Positions 19,228 to 27,838 of a stretch of DNA of 64,000 nt are shown in pieces. A program made the position numbers and the translations under genes. Position 1 is the first letter of the stretch. Every line of letters begins with the position of its first letter. The notes beneath the pieces are model-generated. The model searched no databases, was not told where the DNA came from, and saw only the letters and a program-made list of their open reading frames with translations. Source of the stretch: JACVRW01 sp963733885 (GTDB lineage: Bacteria > Actinomycetota > Thermoleophilia > Solirubrobacterales > Thermoleophilaceae); the NCBI GenBank assembly GCA_963733885.1, contig CAVTES010000006.1:62001-126000 (forward strand), in the 5' to 3' direction.

Positions 19228-20237
19228 GTGTGGAGGCGAAGGACATCGAGAACGTCGTGATCGTCGGCAGCGGCCCCGCGGGCTACACCGCGGCGCTCTA
19301 CACGTCGCGGGCGGACCTGGATCCGCTCATGATCGAGGGGTTCGCCTGGGGCGGTCTGCTGCAGCAGACGACCGATGTCGAGAACTACCCCGGCTATCCC
19401 GAGGGCGTGATCGGCCCGCAGATGATGCAGGAGTTCCGGGACCAGGCCGAGCGCTTCGGCACGCGCTTCATCACGGACAACGCGACGAAGGTCGAGCTGT
19501 CTGACCAGCCCGGGGGCGTGCACCTCGTGCACATCGGCGACCAGCAGATCAAGGCCCGGTCGGTGATCCTTGCCATGGGGGCCGAGCCCAAGAAGCTGGG
19601 CGTCACCGGCGAAGAGGAGCTGGCTGCGCGCGGCGTCTCCTACTGCGCCACCTGCGACGCGGCTTTCCACCGCGGCGCGGAGACCGTCGTCGTCGGCGGC
19701 GGCGACACAGCCATGGAGGACGCCACTTTCCTGGCGAAGTTCGCCGGCAAGGTGTACATCGTGCACCGCCGCGACGACTTCCGCGCCTCGGCCATCATGC
19801 TCCAGCGCGCGAAGGACATGGACAACATCGAGCTGGTCACCCCCTACGTGGTGAAAAGCTTCGAGCCCGGTGAGAACGGAGCGCTCGGGAAGGCGGTCCT
19901 CGAGAACACGAAGGACGGCAGCATCCGCGAAATCCCCGTTACGGGCTGCTTCATCGCGATCGGCCACCGCCCCAACTCCGAGCTCGTGGAGGGTCAGGTG
20001 GACATGGACGAGGACGGGTACGTGCTGGTCGAGCCACGTTCCACGCGCACGAAGCTCCCCGGCGTCTTCGCGGCGGGCGACCTCACCGACCCCATCTATC
20101 GCCAGGCCGTCACGGCAGCCGGCACGGGCTGCATGGCCGCGCTCGACGCCGAGGCCTATCTGCGCGACACGCCGATCGACGCCGAGGCCCACTGGGCGCC
20201 GCGGGTCGAGGCGGCGGCCGAGTCCGCCGCGTCGTAG
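19224..20237 (+). CDS. trxB: Thioredoxin reductase
   Basis: This 337-residue FAD enzyme transfers electrons from NADPH to thioredoxin. It has the FAD-binding motif VVIVGSGPAGYTAALYTSRA, the redox-active disulfide CATCD (Cys141, Cys144), the NADPH motif VVVGGGDTAMEDATFLAKF followed by HRRDDFRAS, and the C-terminal FAD motif PGVFAAGDLTDPIYRQAVTAAGTGCMAALDAE. GTG 19224 overlaps the upstream TGA (GTGA). GTG 19230 is an alternative with the same frame. No thioredoxin gene is adjacent. It sits between membrane-lipid genes and an aldonolactone oxidase. Confidence 0.95.
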   Translation: MSVEAKDIENVVIVGSGPAGYTAALYTSRADLDPLMIEGFAWGGLLQQTTDVENYPGYPEGVIGPQMMQEFRDQAERFGTRFITDNATKVELSDQPGGVHLVHIGDQQIKARSVILAMGAEPKKLGVTGEEELAARGVSYCATCDAAFHRGAETVVVGGGDTAMEDATFLAKFAGKVYIVHRRDDFRASAIMLQRAKDMDNIELVTPYVVKSFEPGENGALGKAVLENTKDGSIREIPVTGCFIAIGHRPNSELVEGQVDMDEDGYVLVEPRSTRTKLPGVFAAGDLTDPIYRQAVTAAGTGCMAALDAEAYLRDTPIDAEAHWAPRVEAAAESAAS

Positions 20238-20247
20238 CCTCCCGGGC

Positions 20248-21519
20248 CTGACGCGGCGTATCTGGAAGAACTGGCCGGGCGACCAGCGCTGCGCGCCGGA
20301 GCGCTTCGCGCAGCCCGCCGGCGAGGAGGAGCTTGCGCGGCTGGTGGCCGGGGCGCCGCGCGTGAAGGTGGCCGGCGCGGGCCACTCCTTCACCGACATC
20401 GCCTGCACGGACGGGCTGATGCTCGACCTCTCGCGCATGAACCGGGTGCTGCGCGTGGAGGGCGACGAGGTGACCGTCGAGGCGGGTATCACGATCCGCG
20501 AGCTGGGGCCGGCGCTCGCCGAGCGCGGGCTCGCGCTCGAGAACCAGGGCGACGTGGACGCCCAGACGATCGCCGGGGCGATCTCCACGGCCACGCACGG
20601 CACCGGTGGCCGCTTCGAGAACATCTCGTCGCAGGTGACCGGCCTGCGGGTCGTCACGGCGAGCGGCGAGGTGGTCGAGCTCCGCGCGGGCGACGACCTC
20701 CTCGCCGGCCGCGTGTCGCTCGGCGCGCTCGGCGCGATCTCCGCCGTCACGCTCCGCTGCGTGCCCGCATTCACGATCCATCGGGTCGACAAGCCGCTGC
20801 CGCTCGACGACGTGCTGGCCCGCCTCGACGAGCACGTGGACTCGAGCGACCACTTCGAGCTGTTCGTTTTCCCCTACACCAGGACCGCCCTCACCTTGAC
20901 CTCGCGCCGCACGGACCTCGAGCCGCGGCCGCCCGGACGAACGCAGGTGTTCCTGCGCGACGTGCTGCTCGAGAACGCCGCTCTCGAGGCCGCCTCGCGC
21001 GCCGGTCGCCGGCTCCCCGCCCTGATCCCGGGTGTCAACCGGACGCTGGTTAGGGCGATGTCGCCCGCGGAGCACCTCGACGAGAGCCACCGCGTGTACG
21101 CCAACCGCCGCACCGTGCGGTTCACCGAGATGGAGTACGCGATCCCGCGCGAGCGAGCCGCGGGGGCGCTCGAACGCGTACTCGGCCTGATCGAGCAGCG
21201 CCGGATCAGGGTCAGCTTCCCGATTGAGTTGCGGGTGGTGGCGCCCGACGACGCGTTCCTCTCGACCGCCCAGGGCCGCCCCAGCGGTTACATCGCGGTG
21301 CACCAGTACCGCGGGATGGAGTTCGAAAGCTACTTCCGGGCGGTCGAGACGATCATGGACGAGTACGAGGGACGCCCGCACTGGGGCAAGCGCCACTACC
21401 AGTCGGCCGCGACGCTGCGGCCGCGCTATCCGTGCTTCGACCGTTTCCTCGCCGTGCGCGACCGGCTCGACCCGGAGCACAAGTTCGAGAACGACTACCT
21501 GCGGAGGGTGCTGGGGTGA
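20248..21519 (+). CDS. FAD-linked D-arabinono-1,4-lactone oxidase family protein
   Basis: This protein of about 423 residues belongs to the VAO/aldonolactone oxidase family. It has an FAD-binding PP loop (VKVAGAGHSFTDIACTDGLMLDLSRMN), DAQTIAGAISTATHGTGGRFENISSQV, and the family's C-terminal HWxK motif as HWGKRHY. Such enzymes oxidise sugar-derived lactones or alditols and pass electrons to oxygen or a carrier. In frame, no ATG, GTG or TTG occurs between the trxB stop and the first conserved residues. A CTG at 20248 is therefore the likeliest start, which is unusual. The stop overlaps the GST-like gene (GTGA). Confidence 0.85.
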   Translation: MTRRIWKNWPGDQRCAPERFAQPAGEEELARLVAGAPRVKVAGAGHSFTDIACTDGLMLDLSRMNRVLRVEGDEVTVEAGITIRELGPALAERGLALENQGDVDAQTIAGAISTATHGTGGRFENISSQVTGLRVVTASGEVVELRAGDDLLAGRVSLGALGAISAVTLRCVPAFTIHRVDKPLPLDDVLARLDEHVDSSDHFELFVFPYTRTALTLTSRRTDLEPRPPGRTQVFLRDVLLENAALEAASRAGRRLPALIPGVNRTLVRAMSPAEHLDESHRVYANRRTVRFTEMEYAIPRERAAGALERVLGLIEQRRIRVSFPIELRVVAPDDAFLSTAQGRPSGYIAVHQYRGMEFESYFRAVETIMDEYEGRPHWGKRHYQSAATLRPRYPCFDRFLAVRDRLDPEHKFENDYLRRVLG

Positions 21520-22202
21520 GCGGCGAGGCCTTCCTCTACGCGATCCCGGGGTCGCACCCGGCCCGCACCGGTCAGCTGATGCTCGAGCACAAGGGCATCC
21601 CGTTCAAGCGTGTGGACCTGAGGCCGGGCTTCCACCGCGTCTACGTGCGGCTGCGCGGCTTCCCCGGCGACCGTGTGCCGGCCGTTCGGTTCGCCGACGG
21701 CAGCCGCGCTCAGGGCACCCGCCCGCTCGCACGGGCCCTCGACGCGATATGCGCGGAGCCCCGGCTCGTGCCGGACGACCCGCGCGTGGAAGAGGCCGAG
21801 CGCTGGGGCGACGAGGTGCTGCAGCAGTGGGCGCGCCGGATGGTGGTGGAGGCGGGGGTCCGCGAGCCGGCCCTGCTTCACGAAAAAGGTGGCGCCGGCC
21901 GTCTCGGCCACCTGCTCACGAGGCATGAGCGCCCCCGCCGTCACATGGCCCGTGCCGTGAAGATGACGTTCCGGATGACCCCCCAGCAGCTTCGTGAGGA
22001 CCAGACCCGGGTCGGGGACATGTTCGACCGGGTGGACGCCCTAATCGCGGAGGGCGTCCTGAACGGCGAGCAGCTCAACTGCGCCGACTTCCAGATCGCG
22101 ACGAGCCTGGCGCTGGTCGACTACCGCCTGGACGTGCGCGACCAGCTGCGCCCGCGGCCGGCGGGCGAGCTGATGGAGCGGGCGCTGCCGGAGGGCGGTT
22201 AG
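21516..22202 (+). CDS. Glutathione S-transferase-like protein
   Basis: This 228-residue protein has an N-terminal thioredoxin-fold GST domain (FLYAIPGSHPARTGQLMLEHKGIPFKRVDLRPG), with the cis-Pro region FPGDRVPAVRFADGS followed by ARALDAI. The C-terminal half is all-helical and ends in NCADFQIATSLALVDYRLDVR, where the Asp matches the GST N-capping box. Actinobacteria often lack glutathione, so the thiol partner may differ. GTG 21516 overlaps the lactone-oxidase stop, so it is the last gene of the tandem. Confidence 0.75.
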   Translation: MSGEAFLYAIPGSHPARTGQLMLEHKGIPFKRVDLRPGFHRVYVRLRGFPGDRVPAVRFADGSRAQGTRPLARALDAICAEPRLVPDDPRVEEAERWGDEVLQQWARRMVVEAGVREPALLHEKGGAGRLGHLLTRHERPRRHMARAVKMTFRMTPQQLREDQTRVGDMFDRVDALIAEGVLNGEQLNCADFQIATSLALVDYRLDVRDQLRPRPAGELMERALPEGG

Positions 22203-22424
22203 GCCGGCGCCTCCACGCGAGCCGGTGCGCGCTGCCGCGGGCGAGCAGCACCGCCCAAGCCAGCGGCACAGCGACCAGGAAGGTGGGTTCGAGGCCGCTG
22301 AAGCTTGAGCGCCAGCCGGTGGCCGCGGGCGGACCTCCATCGCCGTGGCCGTCTCGGCGGGCACGGTGTCCGGCGCGATCACACCGGGTGCCGACCCTGA
22401 ATCGCCACCCTTAACCTTCTTGTC

Positions 22425-23383
22425 GTGCGCGTCTCCCTGATGATCGAGGGGCAGGAGGACGTGACCTGGGAGGACTGGCTGGCGCTCGCGCGCGCCTGCG
22501 AGGAGCACGGCGTCGAGAGCCTGTTTCGCTCAGACCACTACCTCTCGGCCGCCGGGCGCGGCGAGCGCGGCTCGCTGGACGCCTGGGCCACCATCGCCGC
22601 GCTCGCAGCCGTGACCAGCACCGTCCGGCTCGGCACCCTCGTCTCGCCCGCAACGTTCCGGCACCCCTCGGAGCTCGCCAAGGTCGTGGCGACCGCGGAC
22701 CATGTCTCAGGCGGCCGGGTCGAGCTCGGGATCGGCACGGGCTGGATGGAGGCCGAGCACGCGGCCTACGGCTTTTCGTTCCCGCCCCTCCGCGAGCGCA
22801 TGGCCGTCCTCGAGGAGCAGCTCGAGCTCATCGCGGGGGAGTGGGCCGACGGGCCGTTCTCCCTGCAGGGCAGCCACTACGCAGTGCGTGACCTCGATGC
22901 CCTCCCCAAGCCGGTCCAGCGCCCGCGCCCGAACCTGATCGTCGGCGGCAGCGGCGGTCCGCGCAGTCTCGCACTCGCCGCCCGCCTGGCCGACGAGTAC
23001 AACACGGGCCACAAGGCCACCTCGAGTGCGCAGAGATGCGGCGCAACCTCGACGAGGCGTGCCGCCGCCAGGGACGGGATCCGATCCCGCTCTCGCTCAT
23101 GACCGCCTGGCTCGCGGGCGAGGACCTGGCCGAGCTGCTCGACCGGGCCGGCAGGCTGGCCGAGTGGAGCGGCCACCAAGGCGGCGCGAAGAGCTTCCTC
23201 ACGGTCCTCCCGGATTCCTGGCTCGCCGGAACGCTGGACGAGCTGACGGCGAGGCTCGATGAGCTGGCCCAGGCCGGGGTCGAGCGCGTGATGCTCCAGC
23301 ACCTGCTCCACCGCGACCTCGATGCGGTGGAGCAGATCGGACGGCGCGTGGCGCCTACTGTCCGAGGCGCCGCTGGGGCCTAG
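22425..23383 (+). CDS. LLM-class F420-dependent oxidoreductase, with one frameshift
   Basis: This is a luciferase-like monooxygenase-fold enzyme of the F420-dependent type. The N-terminal part has EGQEDVTWEDWLALARACEEHG, FRSDHYLS, TSTVRLGTLVSPATFRHP and GGRVELGIGTGWMEAEHAAYGF. The frame breaks after DEYNTGHKAT (about 23020). The C-terminal part LECAEMRRNLDEACRRQGRDP...DELAQAGVERVMLQHLLHRDLD continues in another frame to 23383. Adding one C to the CC at 23020-23021 restores a 319-residue protein, so one base has been lost. The C-terminus overlaps the convergent permease gene by 29 bases. Confidence 0.85.
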
Positions 23384-24818
23384 CGAGCAGCAGGTAGGCG
23401 AGGCCCACCACCGCGATCAGCGCGAGCACGAGCGGCGCCGCCCAGACCTGGTAGAGCGGCGCGTCGAGCGGGGCCAGAGACTCGCGTGGCCACGCGATGT
23501 TCACGGTCTCGAAGGCCAGCCAGGCGACGGCCAGGACATTGACCACCACGCCCAAGCGCCCGAGCCGGATGCGGCCCGCGGGCTCCCAGGTCCCGCGCAG
23601 CCGGGCGATCAGCGCGGCGAGCGCGATGAGCAGAAAGGCGACGTAGATTGCGGCCGTGCCGAATGCGATCAGGCTGCCGACGGCCGCCGAGTCGAGCCCC
23701 AGCAGCAACCCCAGGCAGGCGATCGCCGCCGTCGTGACGATCGCGCCCACCGGTGCCCTGCGCCGGTTAACCGTCCTCAGGAAGCGCGATGCGGGCAGCG
23801 CGCCGTCGCGGGCGATCGAGTACATCGTGCGCGCGGTGAGGGCCTGCGCGGCCATGCCGCAGGCGAGGAAGGCCACCAGCACGACGGCCGCGAACGGCTT
23901 CGACGACCACGACCCGAAGGAGGTGACCACGGCCGTGGTCACCGGATCGAGGTCCTCGCCGGCCACCACGCTCGCCGGGTCGGGGTGCGCGAGCGTCGCC
24001 GCCACCGCGTTGAGGATCACCAGCGCGCCGACGCTGAGGAGGGCGATCCAGATCGCCCTAGGCACGTGCCGGGCCGCGTTGCGGGTCTCCTCGGCGGCTC
24101 CCACGCAGGCGTCGAAACCGATGAACACCCATCCCCCCACGGCGAGCGCCGCCAGGAATCCCGCCCCGACCACGCCGCCGGACAGCGCCTCCGCCCCGAG
24201 CGTGTCGGTGAGGATCGCGAAATCCTGCTCGCGGAACACGAACAAGAGCGCGAGCCCGATCCCGACCGAGGCGACGATCTCGGCGGCGATGCCGGCCTTC
24301 ACCACCCGGCTCAGTACGCCGATCCCGATCGCCCCCGCCGCAGCGCACACGAGCACGAGGACCATGCCGGTCACGACGATCGCGTTGGGCGTCGCCTCGA
24401 TGCCGGCCAGGGTCAGGGCCCAGGGAGCGCCCAGGTAGGCGATCGTCGTGTTCGCGACGGCGTACGCGCAGACCGCCACCCAGCCGGCAAACCACCCGTA
24501 CGCGCCGCCCATCAGCCGCCGGGTCCACTGGTAGGCGCCGCCCGCGATCGGGAACTCCGAAGCGAGCTCGGCGTACACCGCGAGCAGCAGGCACTGCCCG
24601 GCGAGCGCGACGGGCAGTACCCAGACCCACGCCGGCCCGGCGACGAGCGTCCCGACCAGCACCACTGCGTACAGCCCCACCACCGGTGAGATGGCGGCGA
24701 ACCCCATCGCCACGTTGTCGGCCGTCCGGAGCCGCCGGTCGAGCTCCTGCCGGTACCCGAGCTCGCGCAGCCGGGCGGCGTCGGCGTCGAGCTCGGCCGG
24801 CGCAGCCGTGGAGGTCAC
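23355..24818 (-). CDS. APC-superfamily amino acid permease
   Basis: This 487-residue permease has about 12-13 transmembrane helices. The core signatures are DNVAMGFAAISPVVGLYAV (helix 1), ELASEFPIAGGAYQWTRRLMGGAYGWFAGWV (helices 2-3), and FIGFDACVGAAEETRNAARHVPRAIW (helix 6 and the following loop). These place it with the amino acid/choline (ACT-like) transporters; the substrate is open. GTG 24818 overlaps the stop of the LAL regulator gene (GTGA), so the two are co-transcribed and translationally coupled. That suggests the regulator controls uptake by this permease. Confidence 0.85.
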   Translation of the reverse strand: MTSTAAPAELDADAARLRELGYRQELDRRLRTADNVAMGFAAISPVVGLYAVVLVGTLVAGPAWVWVLPVALAGQCLLLAVYAELASEFPIAGGAYQWTRRLMGGAYGWFAGWVAVCAYAVANTTIAYLGAPWALTLAGIEATPNAIVVTGMVLVLVCAAAGAIGIGVLSRVVKAGIAAEIVASVGIGLALLFVFREQDFAILTDTLGAEALSGGVVGAGFLAALAVGGWVFIGFDACVGAAEETRNAARHVPRAIWIALLSVGALVILNAVAATLAHPDPASVVAGEDLDPVTTAVVTSFGSWSSKPFAAVVLVAFLACGMAAQALTARTMYSIARDGALPASRFLRTVNRRRAPVGAIVTTAAIACLGLLLGLDSAAVGSLIAFGTAAIYVAFLLIALAALIARLRGTWEPAGRIRLGRLGVVVNVLAVAWLAFETVNIAWPRESLAPLDAPLYQVWAAPLVLALIAVVGLAYLLLARPQRRLGQ

Positions 24819-27766
24819 GGCTCTCCCGGTATTCCGGCGCGCTCCCGCCGGTCGCGCTCGACGATCCGCGCCACCTCCACGCGCGAGGAGGCGCCGAGCT
24901 TGACGAACAGGTTGCGGATATGCGACTCGATCGTCTTCTTGCTGAGGAAGAGCTTGCCGGCGATCTGGGGATTCGTGAGGCGGTCGGTGATCAGCTCGGC
25001 GATCTCGAGCTCCCGCTTGGTCAGCGACGCCATGCCGGCGTCCTCGGCCGTGGCCGGCCCTCGCACCTCGGCGCGGGCGCCGAGCTTGCGGAGCTCCCGG
25101 CGCATGTCGTCGCGAAAGCGCAGTGATCCGCAGCGGTCGGCCTCTCGCTCCGCCTCCTTCAGCGCCTCGACCGCCGCCGCGCGGTCGCCAGCGGCGGCCA
25201 GCGCCCGGCCGGCCAGGCCGCGTGAGAAGGTGGCCTGGAGGCGTGCCCCCACGGCGGTAGCGATCTCGGCGGACCGGTTGGCGGCCCGCGCCGCCTCGTC
25301 CGCCTGACCGGCGGCTAGGAGCACTGCCGCGCGAGCGCGACCGGCCACCGCGAAGGGGACCCGCAAGCCGAGCTGCTCGGCGTTGTCCTCGGCACGGCGT
25401 GCATAGGCGTCCGCGGCCTCGGGGCGGCCGCTCGCCAGCTCGACGAGCGCCAGGATCTCCCAGTCGAAGCAGCGCTCGACCGGGATCTTGTGCTCGAGCT
25501 CGTCCGAGCCGAGCGCCAGCATCTCCTCGCGGGCGCGCTGCACGTCGCCCGCCTCGAACCGGGTGCAGGCGATCTGCCAGCCGGGGCCGCCGCCGGCGGA
25601 GGGCATCGTGGCGCCCGACAGCACCCCGCCCACCCTGGCGCTCTCCTCGCCCGCCGCCATGGCGGCCTCGAGGTTGCCCGAGAAGTAGTGCGCCCAGCCG
25701 AGCTCGAAGAGGGCCCAGAAGTGGTAGTGGGGGTTCGCCGAGAGGCGTGTGGCCTCCACCACCGTCTCGCAGAGCTCCACCGCCTCGGCCATGCGGCCCT
25801 GCATCTCGAAGGGGAAGCCCTTCACGAGCATCATCGGGGCGAGAACCCGCCCCTCGCCGGACGCCCGGCCGATCCGGATGCCGCGGTCGGCGTGTGCGAT
25901 CGCGTCCTCGTAGCGCTCGAGGTAGTTCTCGGCCCAGGCCAGGTAGCAGAGGCACTCCTGGAAGGGCGCGAGCTCGGCGTCCGAGGCGCTGTCCACGTGC
26001 TCGAGCGCCTCCTCCAGATGCTCGCGCGCGTCGTCGATGTGGCCGGCGGAGGCCTCCGCCACGCTCAGCGCCGACGCCGCCGCGCCGATCAAGGCGCGAT
26101 CGCCGAGGGCGCGCGCGGTCTCGAGCGCCCCGCGGCCCATCGAGACCGTCTGCTCGTGGTCGAGCGTGTAGAAGCCGTCGATGCTCAGCTCGATCTGCAG
26201 TGCCGCGGCTACGGCGGTCGAGCTGTCCGCGAGCTCCTCCCACGCCGCGAAGAGCCGGCGGTGCGCCTCCTCGTGGCGCCCCAGCCAGTGTTCGACGGCG
26301 GCGCACGAGGTGGTGATCTCGGCCCGCCGGACGACCGACTCCGGTGGGAGCATCTCGAGCGCCTCGACCAGCGTCGCGCTGCAGCGCTCGAGCTCCCCGA
26401 GCCCGCGAAGGGCTTCCGCGAGCGACACCCGCACGGACACCTGCCGATCGGTGTCGGCGCTGGGAACGAGCCGCAGCGCGGCCGCGAACCAGCGGGCGGC
26501 CGCGGCCGGGGCGCGGGCGGCCGCGGCGTCACCGGCCGCCAGCAGCACCGCGATCGCCTCCTCGTCGCCGGTGCCCGCGGACTGCTCGACGTGATGCGCC
26601 CGCTCGGCCGCGTCCGCCCCGCGCGCAGCGAGCGTCTTGGCGGCCTTTGCGTGGGCGGCCAGCCGCGAGCCTGCTCCCAGGCCCTGGTACACCGCGCCGC
26701 GCACCAGCGGGTGACGGAACACGAAGCGGCGCGGCACCTGGGTCGGCCGGACCAGGTCGGCGTCGAGTAGCTCGTCGAGAGCCGGCAACGCCTCCCCGGC
26801 ATCGACATCGCTGACCGCAACCGCGAGATCCAGGTCGAAGGGCTCCCCGGCCACCGCCGCCGCGCCCAGCAACCGGCGTGCCCGCTCCGGCAGCGACCCC
26901 AGCTCGGCCGCGATGGCTCCGGCCACGGCCGCCGGCACACCGGCGTCGGCGGTCGCAGGCTCCGCCGCCGGCGCGCCGGCGCCGTCCATCCGGCCGAGCT
27001 GCTCCAGGTAGAAGGGGTTGCCGCCGCCCTGGCGATAAATGGCGGCGGCCGCGTCGCGGTCCAGGTGTTCGAGGAGAGCGCCCGCCTCAGCCTCGCTGAG
27101 CTCGACGAGTTCCAGTCTGCGCGTATGGGAACCCGTCAGCGCGGCGCCCAGGCGCAGCGCGACCGGCCCGGGCCGGAAGCCCATCGCGATCAACACGGGC
27201 GCGCCGGGCGCGCGGCGCGCGAGGGCGGCGATCAACTCGACCGAGGCCGCGTCGCTCCACTGGAGGTCGTCCAGCACAAGCACAAGCGGCTTCTCCTCCG
27301 CGACGAGGCCAAGCAGCCGGCTCACGGCGCGGTGGGCCCGGAAGCGCTCGTCGGGCACGGCCCCGTTGCCCCCGCCCGCCGCCCGCAGTGACGGCAGCAC
27401 CTGGCCGAGCTCGGCCGCCAGGCCTTCGTCCCACGCCTCGTGGCGTGCGAAGTCCTGCGTTCGGACGTACTCGTCCAGGGCGTCCACCCAGACGCTGAAG
27501 GGCATCTCCCGCTCGAACTCCGCCGCGGCGCCGGACAGCACCACATGCCCCCGCGCCTGAGCCCGTGCGCGCAGCTCTTCCAGCAGGCGCGTCTTGCCAA
27601 TGCCTGGCTCACCCTCGAGCGCGACGTAGGCGGGTCCGCCGTCGTCGAGGACGTCGAGAGCTGCGTCGAGATGCCCGAGCTCGCTATCGCGCCCGACCAG
27701 CCGCGCAGGGGTGGGACTGGGCCATGAGTCCACCGGTAGTGGCGAGCATACGCCCGTGTGACCCAT
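24815..27766 (-). CDS. LAL-type LuxR regulator with AAA ATPase domain
   Basis: This 983-residue signal-transduction ATPase has an N-terminal NTPase domain with Walker A GEPGIGKT (residues 52-59) and Walker B LVLVLDDLQW. A long TPR-like helical region follows (about residues 350-890), with repeated A-rich helices such as EDAIAHADRGIRIGRASGEGR. The C-terminal LuxR helix-turn-helix is LTKRELEIAELITDRLTNPQIAGKLFLSKKTIESHIRNLFVKLG. Such MalT-like proteins are large ATP-dependent activators triggered by a small ligand. It is coupled to the APC permease and divergent from the MMPL transporter. Confidence 0.9.
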   Translation of the reverse strand: MGHTGVCSPLPVDSWPSPTPARLVGRDSELGHLDAALDVLDDGGPAYVALEGEPGIGKTRLLEELRARAQARGHVVLSGAAAEFEREMPFSVWVDALDEYVRTQDFARHEAWDEGLAAELGQVLPSLRAAGGGNGAVPDERFRAHRAVSRLLGLVAEEKPLVLVLDDLQWSDAASVELIAALARRAPGAPVLIAMGFRPGPVALRLGAALTGSHTRRLELVELSEAEAGALLEHLDRDAAAAIYRQGGGNPFYLEQLGRMDGAGAPAAEPATADAGVPAAVAGAIAAELGSLPERARRLLGAAAVAGEPFDLDLAVAVSDVDAGEALPALDELLDADLVRPTQVPRRFVFRHPLVRGAVYQGLGAGSRLAAHAKAAKTLAARGADAAERAHHVEQSAGTGDEEAIAVLLAAGDAAAARAPAAAARWFAAALRLVPSADTDRQVSVRVSLAEALRGLGELERCSATLVEALEMLPPESVVRRAEITTSCAAVEHWLGRHEEAHRRLFAAWEELADSSTAVAAALQIELSIDGFYTLDHEQTVSMGRGALETARALGDRALIGAAASALSVAEASAGHIDDAREHLEEALEHVDSASDAELAPFQECLCYLAWAENYLERYEDAIAHADRGIRIGRASGEGRVLAPMMLVKGFPFEMQGRMAEAVELCETVVEATRLSANPHYHFWALFELGWAHYFSGNLEAAMAAGEESARVGGVLSGATMPSAGGGPGWQIACTRFEAGDVQRAREEMLALGSDELEHKIPVERCFDWEILALVELASGRPEAADAYARRAEDNAEQLGLRVPFAVAGRARAAVLLAAGQADEAARAANRSAEIATAVGARLQATFSRGLAGRALAAAGDRAAAVEALKEAEREADRCGSLRFRDDMRRELRKLGARAEVRGPATAEDAGMASLTKRELEIAELITDRLTNPQIAGKLFLSKKTIESHIRNLFVKLGASSRVEVARIVERDRRERAGIPGEP

Positions 27767-27769
27767 CCG

Positions 27770-27794
27770 GGTTCAGGGTGCAGGTTCAGGGTGC
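27770..27794. repeat. Tandem 12-bp repeat in a divergent promoter
   Basis: GGTTCAGGGTGC occurs twice head-to-tail (27770-27781 and 27783-27794), 13 bp apart. It lies between the starts of the LAL regulator (27766) and the MMPL transporter (27839), where a regulator could bind. Confidence 0.5.
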
Positions 27795-27838
27795 CGGCCC
27801 GATGATCGGTCACCCGCCCGATCTCGAGTGTGCCGGCC

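Noticed and set aside
22203..22424. Possible membrane-protein fragment on the minus strand
   Set aside because: A short hydrophobic stretch (LVAVPLAWAVLLARG) can be read, but there is no start, no ribosome site and no family match. The gap probably holds only the LLM promoter.
27810..27838. MMPL start at GTG 27830
   Set aside because: ATG 27839 lies three codons downstream in the same frame and better fits the usual short N-terminus. Neither has a strong ribosome site, so this is a preference only.
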